A stretch of 64,000 nucleotides of DNA from positions 1-64,000 of the forward strand of contig CAJYKV010000023.1 of the NCBI GenBank assembly GCA_913774955.1, in the 5' to 3' direction. The DNA comes from an uncultured Acidovorax sp. GTDB lineage: Bacteria; Pseudomonadota; Gammaproteobacteria; Burkholderiales; Burkholderiaceae_C. Of the stretch, positions 9,937 through 19,016 are shown piece after piece. Numbering within the stretch: the stretch's first letter is position 1; every line of letters starts with the position of its first letter. Both the position numbers and the translations under genes were made by a program. The notes below the pieces were generated by a model. The model ran no database searches. It saw nothing but the letters and a program-made list of their open reading frames with translations, and was not told the DNA's origin.

Positions 9937-10947
9937 CTACTGAACGAAACCCATGCGCGGCTTGGTCGACCCGCTGCGCGGCAGATCGGCCACCTCGACG
10001 GTGGAGCGGTGCTGCAGCCGCGCATTGCCGAAGGCGGTCATGAGCGCGCGGCGCATTTCCCTGGGCGGCATCTGGGCCAGCACGTCCAGCACGTCGGCCG
10101 GCGGCTCGGGATCGACGAGGCGGCCCCAGTCGTGCCCGGCACGGATGCCGCGGTAGAGGTTGGCCGCGATCGTGCGCGCCTGGTCCGCCGAGGGCGCCTG
10201 CACCTCGAACACGTTCATGCGGTTCAGGATGGGTGCGGGAATGCCGCGCTCGTCGTTGGCGGTGGTGATCCAGATGACCTGGCTCGCATCGATCGCGATT
10301 TCGGCGAATTCGTCGGTGAAGCTCTGGGCGGTGTCGTGCTCCAGCAGGCCGTAGAGCGCGCCGAGAGGGTCGTACTGCGCATCGGCGCTGGCCTTGTCGA
10401 TCTCGTCGACCACGATGACGGGGTTGGCGTATTCGCCGTCCACCAGGGCCTCGAAGACCTTGCCGGGCCGCGCGCCCTTCCACTGCGAGGACGAGCCCGA
10501 GAGCAGCCAGCCGGCGGTCATCGAGCTCATGGGAACGAGGTTCATGCCGGTGCCGAGCAGTTCGGCCAGCTGGCGCGCGAAATGGGTCTTGCCGATGCCG
10601 GGCGGGCCGATCAGCAGCATGGGCGTCACCTCCAGGCCGTCGCGGCTGTCCTGCGCCAGGGCGACGTGGCGCTTCACGTCGTCGAGCGCGTCGGAGAAGT
10701 TGGGCAGCTGTTCGTAGAGGCCGGCCATGTCGGGCACGCCGGACGGCTTCACCTGGAAGCGCTCGGGGCCCCGCTCGAGCATGCGCTCGTAGACCGCGCG
10801 CAGGGTTTCGTATTCACGCTGGCTGCCGGCGTCCTGCAGCCGGGCGAGGCGGCGCTCCACGTCGCCGGGCCGGAACACGTTGCGCAACTGGGCCACCGGC
10901 AGGCCCATCGAAGGCGATTGCGGGACAAGGCTGTGTGTCGTCGTCAT
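9937..10947 (-). CDS. Stand-alone AAA+ ATPase (Lon/FtsH-like core without protease)
   Basis: This protein has 336 residues. A helical N-terminal part of about 100 residues is followed by an AAA+ core with Walker A GPPGIGKT (114-121), Walker B VIVVDEID (177-184) and an arginine in LNRM (about 243). The core resembles the ATPase module of Lon, but no protease or other effector domain is present. The ATG at 10947 has an AGGAG ribosome-binding site 7 bp upstream. The partner or substrate is not evident; the gene next downstream is the CNNM/CBS protein. A hexamer repeat tract lies about 105 bp upstream. Confidence 0.8.
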   Translation of the reverse strand: MTTTHSLVPQSPSMGLPVAQLRNVFRPGDVERRLARLQDAGSQREYETLRAVYERMLERGPERFQVKPSGVPDMAGLYEQLPNFSDALDDVKRHVALAQDSRDGLEVTPMLLIGPPGIGKTHFARQLAELLGTGMNLVPMSSMTAGWLLSGSSSQWKGARPGKVFEALVDGEYANPVIVVDEIDKASADAQYDPLGALYGLLEHDTAQSFTDEFAEIAIDASQVIWITTANDERGIPAPILNRMNVFEVQAPSADQARTIAANLYRGIRAGHDWGRLVDPEPPADVLDVLAQMPPREMRRALMTAFGNARLQHRSTVEVADLPRSGSTKPRMGFVQ

Positions 10948-11051
10948 GGCGCGCTCCTGGTTCGTTGGAGGGTGAGGGCACGCAACCATTCAAGCACACA
11001 ACATGCCGGCCTCCAACGGTGGAAAAACCCCGTCAACCGGTAGCAGTTGTC

Positions 11052-11081
11052 CGACAGCGACAGCGACAGCGACAGCGATAG
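11052..11081. repeat. Hexanucleotide microsatellite (CGACAG)n
   Basis: Four perfect CGACAG units and one CGATAG unit form a 30-bp tract in the gap between the AAA+ ATPase and grxD. It does not lie in a credible gene. Such tracts can change length by replication slippage. Confidence 0.85.
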
Positions 11082-11199
11082 CCCCTGCTCCGCCCCTGCC
11101 ACGGCAAGGCGTCTTCCGCCCGTGCCGCCGGACGTGAAAAAGCCGCCCGCGCACGAAGCGTCAAAGCGGCCGGGCAGGGTAGGCCGGGATGGCCGGCGA

Positions 11200-11529
11200 T
11201 CAGGCCTGGGGCTGGCCGCCCAGCACCTGCTGGAGTTCACCGGATTCGTACATCTCCATCATGATGTCGGAGCCGCCGATGAACTCGCCCTTCACATAGA
11301 GCTGCGGGATGGTGGGCCAGTTGCTGTATTCCTTGATGCCCTGGCGGATTTCCGGGTCTTCCAGCACGTTCACCGTGGCCAGGCCCTTCGGCTCGACGCC
11401 GCAGGCCTTGAGGATCTGGATCGCGCGGCCGGAGAAGCCGCACATCGGGAAGCTGGCGTTCCCTTTCATGAAAAGCACCACGTCGTTGGATTTGACGAGG
11501 CTGTCGATACGTTGCTGGGTGTCGCTCAT
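11200..11529 (-). CDS. grxD: Monothiol glutaredoxin, Grx4 family
   Basis: This 109-residue protein has the CGFS active site (30-33) within [12 protein letters not shown], the glutathione-binding WPTIPQLY segment and GGSDI. CGFS glutaredoxins bind a [2Fe-2S] cluster with glutathione and deliver or store Fe-S clusters in the cytoplasm rather than acting as reductases. It ends the hemA-prfA-prmC-grxD series found in many betaproteobacteria, with a 125-bp gap after prmC. Confidence 0.95.
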   Translation of the reverse strand: MSDTQQRIDSLVKSNDVVLFMKGNASFPMCGFSGRAIQILKACGVEPKGLATVNVLEDPEIRQGIKEYSNWPTIPQLYVKGEFIGGSDIMMEMYESGELQQVLGGQPQA

Positions 11530-11654
11530 GGTGTGCTCCTGGTGGGGGCCGCGCGTGCGGCGATGGATGGGATTATTTCACTGCGGCCCCGGTTCTGGAG
11601 GCATGCACCATGTGGAGGCATGCGCCGGGGTTTCCAGAGGGGGACCGGATGGTG

Positions 11655-12497
11655 TCAGCAGGGCCTGCGGCCGCCGCTGCAGCGGGCATGGCCGGCCAGG
11701 TCGGCGCGGCTCTGCACGTCGGTGAACCCCCCGGCGCGCAGCAGCGCCTGCACGGCATCGGCCTGGTTCCACCCGTGCTCGAGCAGCAGCCAGCCGCCCG
11801 GCACCAGCCGCGCCGGCGCCTGCGCCACGATGGTGCGGATGTCGTCCAGGCCGTCGTGCCCGCTCGCCAGCGCCTGGCGCGGCTCGTGCGCCAGCGCGGC
11901 GAGGTGCGGGTCGTCGTCTTCGATGTAGGGCGGATTGGAGACGATCGCGTCGAACGGGCCGGCAACGCCGGCCAGCCAGCGGGAGCGTAGGAAGGCGACC
12001 GGCAGCCCGAGCCGCTGGGCATTGGCCTGGGCGACCTGCAGTGCCTCGGCACTGGCGTCGAGCGCCAGCACCCGGGCATCGGGGCGTTCGTGCTGCAGTG
12101 CCAGGGCGATCGCGCCGCTGCCCGTGCCCAGGTCGGCCACGCGGGGGGTGAGCACGGGGCGCAGCGCCTCCAGCGCCCAGTCCACCAGGGTTTCGGTATC
12201 GGGGCGCGGATCGAGCACGCGCGCATCCACCTGCAGGGTCAGGCCGTAGAACGCCTTGCGGCCCGTGAGGTAGGCCACCGGCTCGCCGGCCCGGCGGCGC
12301 GCGCAGAGGCCGTCGAAGGCGGTCCGGGCATCGGCGGGCAGCGCGTCGGTGTCGTGCGCCAGCAGCCAGGCGCGGCCGGCGTCGTGGCGGCCGAGCACGT
12401 GCAGCAGCAGCATCTGCGCGTCGATGCGCGCCAGGCCCGCGGCCTGCGCACGTGCCAGCGCCGCGGCGAGGGTTGAACCGGGCCCCGCGGCGGTCAC
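11655..12497 (-). CDS. prmC: Release factor glutamine methyltransferase
   Basis: This 280-residue enzyme methylates the glutamine of the GGQ motif in release factors, with S-adenosylmethionine as donor. An N-terminal helical domain precedes a Rossmann fold with [13 protein letters not shown] and the catalytic NPPY motif (about 187-190, in [12 protein letters not shown]). The GTG start at 12497 overlaps the prfA stop by 4 bp (GTGA), so the enzyme is coupled to its substrate gene. The last residues, ARCSGGR followed by a short tail, match the family's usual end. Confidence 0.93.
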   Translation of the reverse strand: MTAAGPGSTLAAALARAQAAGLARIDAQMLLLHVLGRHDAGRAWLLAHDTDALPADARTAFDGLCARRRAGEPVAYLTGRKAFYGLTLQVDARVLDPRPDTETLVDWALEALRPVLTPRVADLGTGSGAIALALQHERPDARVLALDASAEALQVAQANAQRLGLPVAFLRSRWLAGVAGPFDAIVSNPPYIEDDDPHLAALAHEPRQALASGHDGLDDIRTIVAQAPARLVPGGWLLLEHGWNQADAVQALLRAGGFTDVQSRADLAGHARCSGGRRPC

Positions 12498-13576
12498 GCG
12501 CCGGCTTCCAGGTCGGCCAGCAATTCGGCCTCGCGCGCGTGGCGCAGCGCCTCCAGCACCTCGCCCAGATCGCCTTCCATGATGGCGAGCAGCTTGTAGA
12601 GCGTGAGGTTGATGCGGTGGTCGGTGAGCCGGCCCTGCGGGAAGTTGTAGGTGCGGATGCGGTCGGAGCGGTCGCCAGAGCCCACCAGGCCCTTGCGCAG
12701 CGCGGCCTCCTTGGCGGCGCGCTCGCTGCGCTCCTTTTCCTGGATGCGCGCCTGCAGCACCTGCAGCGCCTTGGCCTTGTTGCTGTGCTGGCTGCGGCCG
12801 TCCTGGCATTCCGCCACGATGCCGGTGGGCAAGTGGACCACGCGCACGGCGGAGTCGGTCTTGTTGATGTGCTGGCCGCCCGCGCCGCTCGCGCGGAAGG
12901 TGTCGATGCGCAGATCGGCCGGGTTCAGCGTGACGGCCTGCTGCTCGTCGGGCTCGGGCATCACGGCCACCGTGCAGGCGCTGGTGTGGATGCGGCCCTG
13001 GGTTTCGGTGGCGGGCACGCGCTGCACGCGGTGGCCGCCGGATTCGAAGCGCAGCGCGCCGTACACGCCGTCGCCTTCCACGCGCAGCACCACTTCCTTG
13101 TAGCCGCCGATCTCGTTGTCGCTGGCGCTCAGGATCTCCACCTTCCAGCCGGCCGTGGCCGCATAGCGCGTGTACATGCGGGCCAGATCGCCCGCGAACA
13201 GCGCGGACTCGTCGCCGCCCGTGCCGGCGCGGATTTCCAGGAAGGCGTTGCGCGCCTCGTCCGGGTCGCGGGGCAGCAGCAGGCGCTGCAGCTCGTCCTC
13301 CAGCTGCACCAGCTCGGCCTCGGCGGCGGTGATCTCCTCGCGCGCCATGTCGGCCATGTCGAGCTCATGAAGCATCTCGCGGGCGCCTTCCAGGTCGGCC
13401 TCGCGCTGGCGGTAGCGCGCATAGCGGCCGGCCACCTGCGTCACCTCGGCATGCTCGCGCGAGATGGTGCGGTACTGGGCCATGTCGGACATGATGTCCT
13501 CGCGCGACAGCAGGAAGTCGAGCTCTTGGAGGCGCTGGGCGTAGCGCTCCAGCTGGCTTCTGAGGAAGGGTTTCAT
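12494..13576 (-). CDS. prfA: Peptide chain release factor 1
   Basis: This 360-residue class I release factor recognises UAA and UAG and triggers peptide release. The GGQ loop is visible in [16 protein letters not shown] (about 230-245), and a coiled N-terminal domain precedes it. The length equals the family norm. The start at 13576 ([12 protein letters not shown]) is the only one matching the family; the frame runs open further upstream by chance. It lies between hemA and prmC. Confidence 0.96.
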   Translation of the reverse strand: MKPFLRSQLERYAQRLQELDFLLSREDIMSDMAQYRTISREHAEVTQVAGRYARYRQREADLEGAREMLHELDMADMAREEITAAEAELVQLEDELQRLLLPRDPDEARNAFLEIRAGTGGDESALFAGDLARMYTRYAATAGWKVEILSASDNEIGGYKEVVLRVEGDGVYGALRFESGGHRVQRVPATETQGRIHTSACTVAVMPEPDEQQAVTLNPADLRIDTFRASGAGGQHINKTDSAVRVVHLPTGIVAECQDGRSQHSNKAKALQVLQARIQEKERSERAAKEAALRKGLVGSGDRSDRIRTYNFPQGRLTDHRINLTLYKLLAIMEGDLGEVLEALRHAREAELLADLEAGA

Positions 13577-13704
13577 GCGTGGGAAAGAAGAGGAGGGGGC
13601 GGCTGCGTTCGATCGATGGATCGATCCGTCTTCGCAGCGGGGGCGTCCGGCGCGCGGATGCGGAAGGCCGGCGGGGCCCGGGGGGGAGGGCGCGGCGAGC
13701 GGCG

Positions 13705-15003
13705 CTACAGGCCGCTCTTGGACTGCGAGCGCAGGAAGAGGCGCGAGACGGTCTGCGCCGTCTGGGCGCGTGTGTCGGCATCGCCCGCGCGCAGTTCGGC
13801 CAGGGTGCCGTGCAGCATCTTCTGCGTGAGGCCGCGCGAGAGCGCCTCCAGCACGGCGTCCAGGTCCTCGCCCTTGGCGAGCATCTTCTTGGCGCGCGCG
13901 ATCTCCAGCGCACGCCACTCGTCCGCCTGGGCGTTGATCTGCTGGATGAGGGGCACCACGCCGCCGGCCGGGCTGCGCTGGTCCATCCAGTGCATGAAGC
14001 TCTGCACGCCCGCGTCGATGATCGCCTCGGCCTGCGCGACGGCGGCCTGGCGGCTCGCCTGCGCGGTCTGCACGACGCTCGCGAGGTCGTCCACGGTGTA
14101 GAGGTACACGTCCTCCAGCGCCTTCACCTCGGGCTCGATGTCGCGCGGCACGGCCAGGTCGACCATGAAGATCGGGCGGTGGCGGCGTTTCTTGAGCGCG
14201 CGCTCGACGGCGCCCAGGCCGATGATCGGCAGGCTGCTGGCCGTGCAGCTCACCACCGCATCGAACTCGTGCAGGCGGTCGGGCAGGTCGGCAAGGCGCA
14301 TGACCTCGCCGCCGAAGCGCGTGGCGAGCTTTTCCCCGCGCTCCAGCGTGCGGTTGGCGATCGCCAGGCTCTTGGGGTTCTTGGCCGCGAAGTGGGTGGC
14401 GGCCAGCTCGATCATCTCGCCCGCGCCCACGAAGAGGATGCGGATCTCGGTCAGGTCTTCGAACAGCTGCCCGGCCAGGCGCACCGCGGCAGCGGCCATG
14501 CTGATGCTGTGGGCGCCGATCTCGGTGCTGGTGCGCACTTCCTTGGCGACGGCGAAGCTGCGCTGGAAGAGCTGGTTGAGCGTGGTGCCGAGCGCACCGG
14601 CCGTCTCGGCCGCGCGCACCGCGTCCTTCATCTGGCCGAGGATCTGCGCCTCGCCCAGCACCATCGAATCGAGGCCGCTCGCCACGCGGAACGCATGGCG
14701 CGCCACGAGGCCTTCTTCGAGCGTGTAGGAGTGCGAGCGCAGCAGCGACGGGCTCACGCCGCCGCTCTGGGCCAGCCAGTCGAGCGTATGGTCGAGCGCG
14801 GGCTGCTGGCCGGCGCAGTAAATCTCGGTGCGGTTGCAGGTGGAGAGGATCGCGGTTTCCACCTGCGGATGGCGCGTGGCGCCGCCCAGCGACTGGCGCA
14901 GGCCCTGGAGCGTGGGCGCGATCTGGTCGATGGCGAACGCAAAACGACCGCGCAGATCGAGCGGCGCGGTCGTGTGGTTGATGCCGAGGGCCCAGACTGC
15001 CAT
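13705..15003 (-). CDS. hemA: Glutamyl-tRNA reductase
   Basis: This 432-residue enzyme reduces glutamyl-tRNA to glutamate-1-semialdehyde with NADPH, the committed step of tetrapyrrole synthesis in bacteria without ALA synthase. The catalytic cysteine lies in STCNRTEIY (about C56). [17 protein letters not shown] and the NADPH-binding [14 protein letters not shown] are family signatures, and a C-terminal dimerisation helix follows. The ATG at 15003 was chosen because [14 protein letters not shown] is the usual N-terminus. There is no Shine-Dalgarno sequence; TATAAT ends 6 nt before the ATG. Confidence 0.95.
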   Translation of the reverse strand: MAVWALGINHTTAPLDLRGRFAFAIDQIAPTLQGLRQSLGGATRHPQVETAILSTCNRTEIYCAGQQPALDHTLDWLAQSGGVSPSLLRSHSYTLEEGLVARHAFRVASGLDSMVLGEAQILGQMKDAVRAAETAGALGTTLNQLFQRSFAVAKEVRTSTEIGAHSISMAAAAVRLAGQLFEDLTEIRILFVGAGEMIELAATHFAAKNPKSLAIANRTLERGEKLATRFGGEVMRLADLPDRLHEFDAVVSCTASSLPIIGLGAVERALKKRRHRPIFMVDLAVPRDIEPEVKALEDVYLYTVDDLASVVQTAQASRQAAVAQAEAIIDAGVQSFMHWMDQRSPAGGVVPLIQQINAQADEWRALEIARAKKMLAKGEDLDAVLEALSRGLTQKMLHGTLAELRAGDADTRAQTAQTVSRLFLRSQSKSGL

Positions 15004-15009
15004 GCACGG

Positions 15010-15015
15010 ATTATA
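15010..15015 (-). promoter_or_regulatory. -10 box TATAAT directly in front of hemA
   Basis: A perfect TATAAT on the minus strand ends 6 nt before the hemA ATG, so the predicted transcript would start at or next to the A of the start codon. No good -35 box was seen 16-18 bp upstream. It could drive a leaderless mRNA. Confidence 0.45.
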
Positions 15016-15082
15016 AAATTTCCCACCCGCCCGCGTGCTGCCCGCAGCACAAGGGCCTTGATCTGCGTCATGTCTTTGCGCT

Positions 15083-15358
15083 ATGAGCCCGACCGCTGCT
15101 GCCCTCCACCTGCTGAATTTCATGGCGCCTGCGCTCGGCGTGGCGCTGCTGCTGGCTTGCGCGGCTGCGGTGTGCTTCCGCGGGGCGCCGCGCACTGTCG
15201 GCTTCCTCGGGCAGGTGGCCGTGGGCTTCGCGGTGGGGCTGGGGGTATGCGCTGCCGGGCTGGTCTGGGCGGGGCGGGACGGGAAGATGCTCACCTATGC
15301 CGCGCTGGTGGTGGCTTGCGGCACGGTGCAGTGGGTGCTGGTGCGCGGCTGGCGGTGA
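15083..15358 (+). CDS. Small membrane protein of unknown function
   Basis: This 91-residue protein is almost entirely hydrophobic. Three membrane spans can be drawn (about 12-32, 38-60 and 68-88), with short charged turns and a C-terminal VRGWR. It is divergent from hemA and converges on the MFS gene with a 12-bp gap. I do not recognise the family. The amino-acid composition and codon bias are consistent with a real gene, but a chance frame cannot be excluded. Confidence 0.55.
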   Translation: MSPTAAALHLLNFMAPALGVALLLACAAAVCFRGAPRTVGFLGQVAVGFAVGLGVCAAGLVWAGRDGKMLTYAALVVACGTVQWVLVRGWR

Positions 15359-15370
15359 ACCCGGCGGCTT

Positions 15371-16933
15371 TCAGTGCATGCCTGCACCGCAGGGCTGCAA
15401 ACCCCTGCGTGTCGGCGAGTTCCTCAGCACCGCGAAACTGAGCACGGCCGTGAGCCAGGCCGCCCATCCACCATACAGCATCACCCAGCCGAAGCCCTGG
15501 ATCACCACTTCCTGCAAGGGCGCAGCGCTCGTGTTTGCAATGGCCTGGCCGACCAGGAGTTGCTGCGCGCCGGCCAGGTCGCCGCCCGCCAGCCGCTGGG
15601 CCAGCGCCTGCAGTTGCCCCGGCTCCAGGGCGGCTCCCCACAGCCCATGCAGGGAGGCCTTGATGCCGGCCACCAGCACCAGGCCCATCACGGCGATATG
15701 GATGACCAGCGTGATGAGGCGCGCGCTCACGTCCATGCCTGACGCCATTCCGGCGCGGTGCGGAGGCACCGAGGCGGTGGTCATGCTGGTGGCCGGTGTC
15801 GTGGTCAGCCCGAGGCCGATGCCTGCGACGAGCGCGCCGGGCAGGATGGTCCAGCCGCCGAGGCGCGACAGCAGGCTGCCGCCCCACATCAGCAGAAAGC
15901 CCGATCCGATGATGAAGAGGCCGGACGGAATCACCCAGGTGGCCCGGTAGCGCAGCAGCAGCCACTGTGCGATCGGCGGCATGACCAGGAACGGCACGGT
16001 GTAGACCAGCAGCATCAGACCGGTGGCGGTGGTGTCCATGCCCAGGCCGGCGCTGAAGTAGAAGGGCAGGTAGATCATGAAGGGCCAGTAGCTGCAGTTC
16101 ATGCCCACGCAGGCCAGGATGGCGCCCGAAAAATCGCGCACCGCGAACACGGAGAAATCGAACATCGGGCGGCGCTGGCTTCGCTCCACCACGATGAATG
16201 CCGCTAGGCTGGCAGCGGCCAGGGCCGCCAGGCCGAGCGTGGCGGGGCTCTTCCAGCCGAGGCTCTCGCCCTGCATGAGGAAGCCGGTGAAGCCGAGCAC
16301 CGCCAGGGTCAGGGTGACCAGGCCGGCCCAGTCCAGCCGGTGCTCGCGGGCCTGGGGATCTCGGGACTCTGCCACTCCGGCCAGGATCAGCGCCAGCGTG
16401 GCGGCGGACAGCGGCACGTGCACGAGGAAGACCCAGTGCCAGCTTGCGGCCCAGACGATGGCGCTGCCGGCCATGGGGCCGAAACCCAGCCCGATGCCGG
16501 CCACCACGCCCCAGACGGCGAAGGCGCGCCCCCGCTCCCGGCCGTCGGGAAACTGGTGCGAGAGGATGGCGACGGAGCAGATGAACATGGCCCCCCCCGC
16601 GATCCCCTGCGCCAGCCGGCCCGCGATGAGCACGGGCGTGGAGCTGGCCCATCCGCACCCGAGCGAGGCGAGGCCGAAGGCCAGCACGCTGAGCAGGAAG
16701 ACGCGGCGGCGGCCATAGCGGTCCGCCAGGGTGCCGGTGGCCATCAGCACCGTGGTGCAGCCGATGGTGTAGGCATTCATGATCCATTGCAGGCCCTGGA
16801 AGTCGGCGTGCAGTTCCTGGTCCAGCACGGCCAGGATCACGGGCACGCTGGAAATCTCCAGGCCGAACATCAGTGCGGCAAGGCAGATGGCGGCCAGTGC
16901 CAGTGGCTGGGAGTTCATGGGACGGCCAGGCAT
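15371..16933 (-). CDS. MFS transporter, DHA2 (14-span) family
   Basis: This 520-residue inner-membrane protein is probably a proton-coupled drug or metabolite exporter. The first half shows the MFS signature LADRYGRRRVFLLS between spans 2 and 3, a GRLAQGIAGGAMF helix and an export-type motif near GIGLGFGPMAG. The number of hydrophobic segments fits the 14-span EmrB/QacA type. The ATG at 16933 has an AGGAGA ribosome-binding site 6 bp upstream. A LysR regulator is transcribed divergently from a 116-bp gap and probably controls it. The substrate is unknown. Confidence 0.88.
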   Translation of the reverse strand: MPGRPMNSQPLALAAICLAALMFGLEISSVPVILAVLDQELHADFQGLQWIMNAYTIGCTTVLMATGTLADRYGRRRVFLLSVLAFGLASLGCGWASSTPVLIAGRLAQGIAGGAMFICSVAILSHQFPDGRERGRAFAVWGVVAGIGLGFGPMAGSAIVWAASWHWVFLVHVPLSAATLALILAGVAESRDPQAREHRLDWAGLVTLTLAVLGFTGFLMQGESLGWKSPATLGLAALAAASLAAFIVVERSQRRPMFDFSVFAVRDFSGAILACVGMNCSYWPFMIYLPFYFSAGLGMDTTATGLMLLVYTVPFLVMPPIAQWLLLRYRATWVIPSGLFIIGSGFLLMWGGSLLSRLGGWTILPGALVAGIGLGLTTTPATSMTTASVPPHRAGMASGMDVSARLITLVIHIAVMGLVLVAGIKASLHGLWGAALEPGQLQALAQRLAGGDLAGAQQLLVGQAIANTSAAPLQEVVIQGFGWVMLYGGWAAWLTAVLSFAVLRNSPTRRGLQPCGAGMH

Positions 16934-17049
16934 GAAAGTTCTCCTGAAAGGTGGTCAAAAAGGCTGCCGCCATTCTGGAAACCTTGGCTTCATGATGCAA
17001 ATGATTAAATAATGTGGGATTCAGTGAAGTTCTTCATGAGTCAAACGCC

Positions 17050-17955
17050 ATGAACATCGATGCCGGATTGCTGCAGACCTTCGTCACGGTGCACCGCCAC
17101 CAGGGCTTCACCCGTGCAGCCGATCAACTGCACCTGACGCAGTCCGCCGTCAGCCACCAGATCCGGCGGCTGGAAGCGCTGGTGGGCCGGCCGCTGTTTC
17201 GCCGTACCACCCGTCAGCTGAGCCTGACGGCCGATGGCGAAGACTTGCTGCACCATGCCCAGCGCGTGCTGCAGGCGCAGGAGGCGCTGGAGCGGCATTT
17301 CCGATGCTCGCCCATCGAGGGCACCGTGCGCCTGGGTGTGATGGAGAATTTCATGAGCGATGGCCTGCCGCAGCTGCTGCACCAGTTCGCCCGCAGCTGC
17401 CCGCATGTCCGCCTGGAAGTGAGCGTGGGCCTCACGCTCGATCTGTCGGCCATGGTGCGCGAAGGGGATGTGGACCTGGCCGTGGTGGCCAGCACGTCGG
17501 AGGTGAGTGGCGGCATTCCGCTGCGCCGTCTCCCGCTGGTCTGGGCCGCGGCCGAGGGCTGGGAACGGCCGATCGGCGCCTCGCTGCCGCTGGCGTACTC
17601 GCCGCTGCCTTGCGTGTGCGGCCAGATCGGGACCGAGGCGCTGGAGCGGGCCGGCATCGCCTGGCACAAGGCCTTCAGTTCGCACAGCCTGCATGATCTG
17701 CGTGCTGCCGTGCTGAGCGGTCTGGCGATGGCCATGTTCACGAGCGACAACCTGCGCCCCGGCATGGTGCTGCTGGGTGAGCGCGACGGGCTGCCGCCCC
17801 TGCCCATGATGGATTACTTCCTGGTCTACAGCGAAGAGTCCGCACAGGGCCGCAGCGCGGCGGTGAAGGAACTGGGGCGCCTCATCGAGCAGGCCGAATG
17901 GGCCCCGCAAGAGGTGAGCGCACAGGGGCGGCCGCGGGGGCGGATGGCGCGTTAA
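17050..17955 (+). CDS. LysR-family transcriptional regulator
   Basis: This 301-residue regulator has an N-terminal winged helix-turn-helix (about 1-65, with FTRAADQLHLTQSAVSHQI) and a C-terminal effector-binding domain. LysR proteins usually control the divergent neighbour, here the MFS exporter. The ATG at 17050 fits the family start; an upstream ATG at 17014 would add 12 residues. The AT-rich gap holds a TCAT-N7-ATGA dyad at about 16990-17004 that could be part of its binding site, but the match to a LysR box is weak. Confidence 0.9.
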   Translation: MNIDAGLLQTFVTVHRHQGFTRAADQLHLTQSAVSHQIRRLEALVGRPLFRRTTRQLSLTADGEDLLHHAQRVLQAQEALERHFRCSPIEGTVRLGVMENFMSDGLPQLLHQFARSCPHVRLEVSVGLTLDLSAMVREGDVDLAVVASTSEVSGGIPLRRLPLVWAAAEGWERPIGASLPLAYSPLPCVCGQIGTEALERAGIAWHKAFSSHSLHDLRAAVLSGLAMAMFTSDNLRPGMVLLGERDGLPPLPMMDYFLVYSEESAQGRSAAVKELGRLIEQAEWAPQEVSAQGRPRGRMAR

Positions 17956-17996
17956 GCTTCCGCCTCCACAACACCAACGATCCTGGAGACTCCCCC

Positions 17997-18965
17997 ATGC
18001 GCTTGCGTACCTGGCTCACCGCGGCCGCCCTGGCCTGCACCTCCCTGGCCGCCCTGGCCCAGCCTGCCTTCCCCTCCAAACCCATCCGCGTGGTGGTCGG
18101 CTTCCCGGCCGGAGGCCCGCTGGACCAGCACGCCCGGCTGCTGACCGACAAGCTGCAGGCCGTGCTGGGCCAGCCGGTGGTGGTGGACTACAAGGCCGGG
18201 GCCGGCGGCACGGTGGGCGCGCAGGACGTGATGAAGGCGCCGCCGGACGGCCACACGCTGATGCTGGCCAACACGGGCGTGATGGTCATCAACCCGGCGC
18301 TCTACAGCAAGCTGCCGTACGCCACGCTCAAGGACTTCACTCCGATCGCGCGCACGGCGATGCAGCCGCTGGCGCTGCTGGTGAACCCGAAACTGCCGGC
18401 GCAGAACCTGCAGGAGTTCATCGCGTATGCCCGTGCGCGGCCGGGGCAGGTGAACTTCGGCTCGGCGGGCAACGGGGGCATCAGCCATCTGGTGCCGGAG
18501 ATGTTCAAGACGGCGACGGGGCTGTTCATGGTGCACATCCCCTACCGCGGCAGCGCGCCGGCCTTCACCGACCTGATGGGCGGGCAGGTGCAGTTCATGG
18601 CCGAGAGCATTCCGCAGGCCGCCGCGTACCACAAGCAGGGCAAGGTGCGTGCGCTGGCCGTGACCAGCCGCGAGCGCAATCCGGCGCTGCCCGACGTGCC
18701 GACGGCGATCGAGAGCGGGCTGAAGAACTTCGAGGTGGTGGGCTTCTACGGCTTCCTGGCGCCGGCCGGCACGCCGAAGGACGTGGTGGCCAAGCTCAGC
18801 GATGCGTTCGGCCAGGTCATGCAGTCGCCCGAGGTGAAGAACCGCATGGTGGCGCAGGGCGCCGATCCGGCCTTCCTGGGCGCCGATGCGTTCGCCAGCT
18901 TCCTGGCCGCGGAGATGCCGCGCTGGGCGACGGCGGTGCAGCAGTCCGGCGCCAAGCTGGATTGA
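17997..18965 (+). CDS. Bug/TctC-family periplasmic solute-binding protein
   Basis: This 322-residue protein has a signal peptide of about 20 residues ending ALAQPAFP, followed by the family motif KPIRVVVGFPAGGPLDQHARLL and the GSAGNGG and PYRGSAPAF segments. Bug proteins bind carboxylic acids for tripartite tricarboxylate transporters, but most, like this one, are orphans with no membrane partners nearby. It starts 41 bp after the LysR gene with a TGGAG ribosome-binding site and may be co-transcribed. The ligand cannot be read from sequence. Confidence 0.9.
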   Translation: MRLRTWLTAAALACTSLAALAQPAFPSKPIRVVVGFPAGGPLDQHARLLTDKLQAVLGQPVVVDYKAGAGGTVGAQDVMKAPPDGHTLMLANTGVMVINPALYSKLPYATLKDFTPIARTAMQPLALLVNPKLPAQNLQEFIAYARARPGQVNFGSAGNGGISHLVPEMFKTATGLFMVHIPYRGSAPAFTDLMGGQVQFMAESIPQAAAYHKQGKVRALAVTSRERNPALPDVPTAIESGLKNFEVVGFYGFLAPAGTPKDVVAKLSDAFGQVMQSPEVKNRMVAQGADPAFLGADAFASFLAAEMPRWATAVQQSGAKLD

Positions 18966-19016
18966 TAAGAGTCCGCAATCCAGGCAATCCGTCCGCGGCC
19001 AGGGCTGACTGACTGA

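Noticed and set aside
11047-11928. A frame that translates the hexamer repeat as alternating Ser-Asp
   Set aside because: It crosses grxD and prmC in antisense and owes its start only to the microsatellite.
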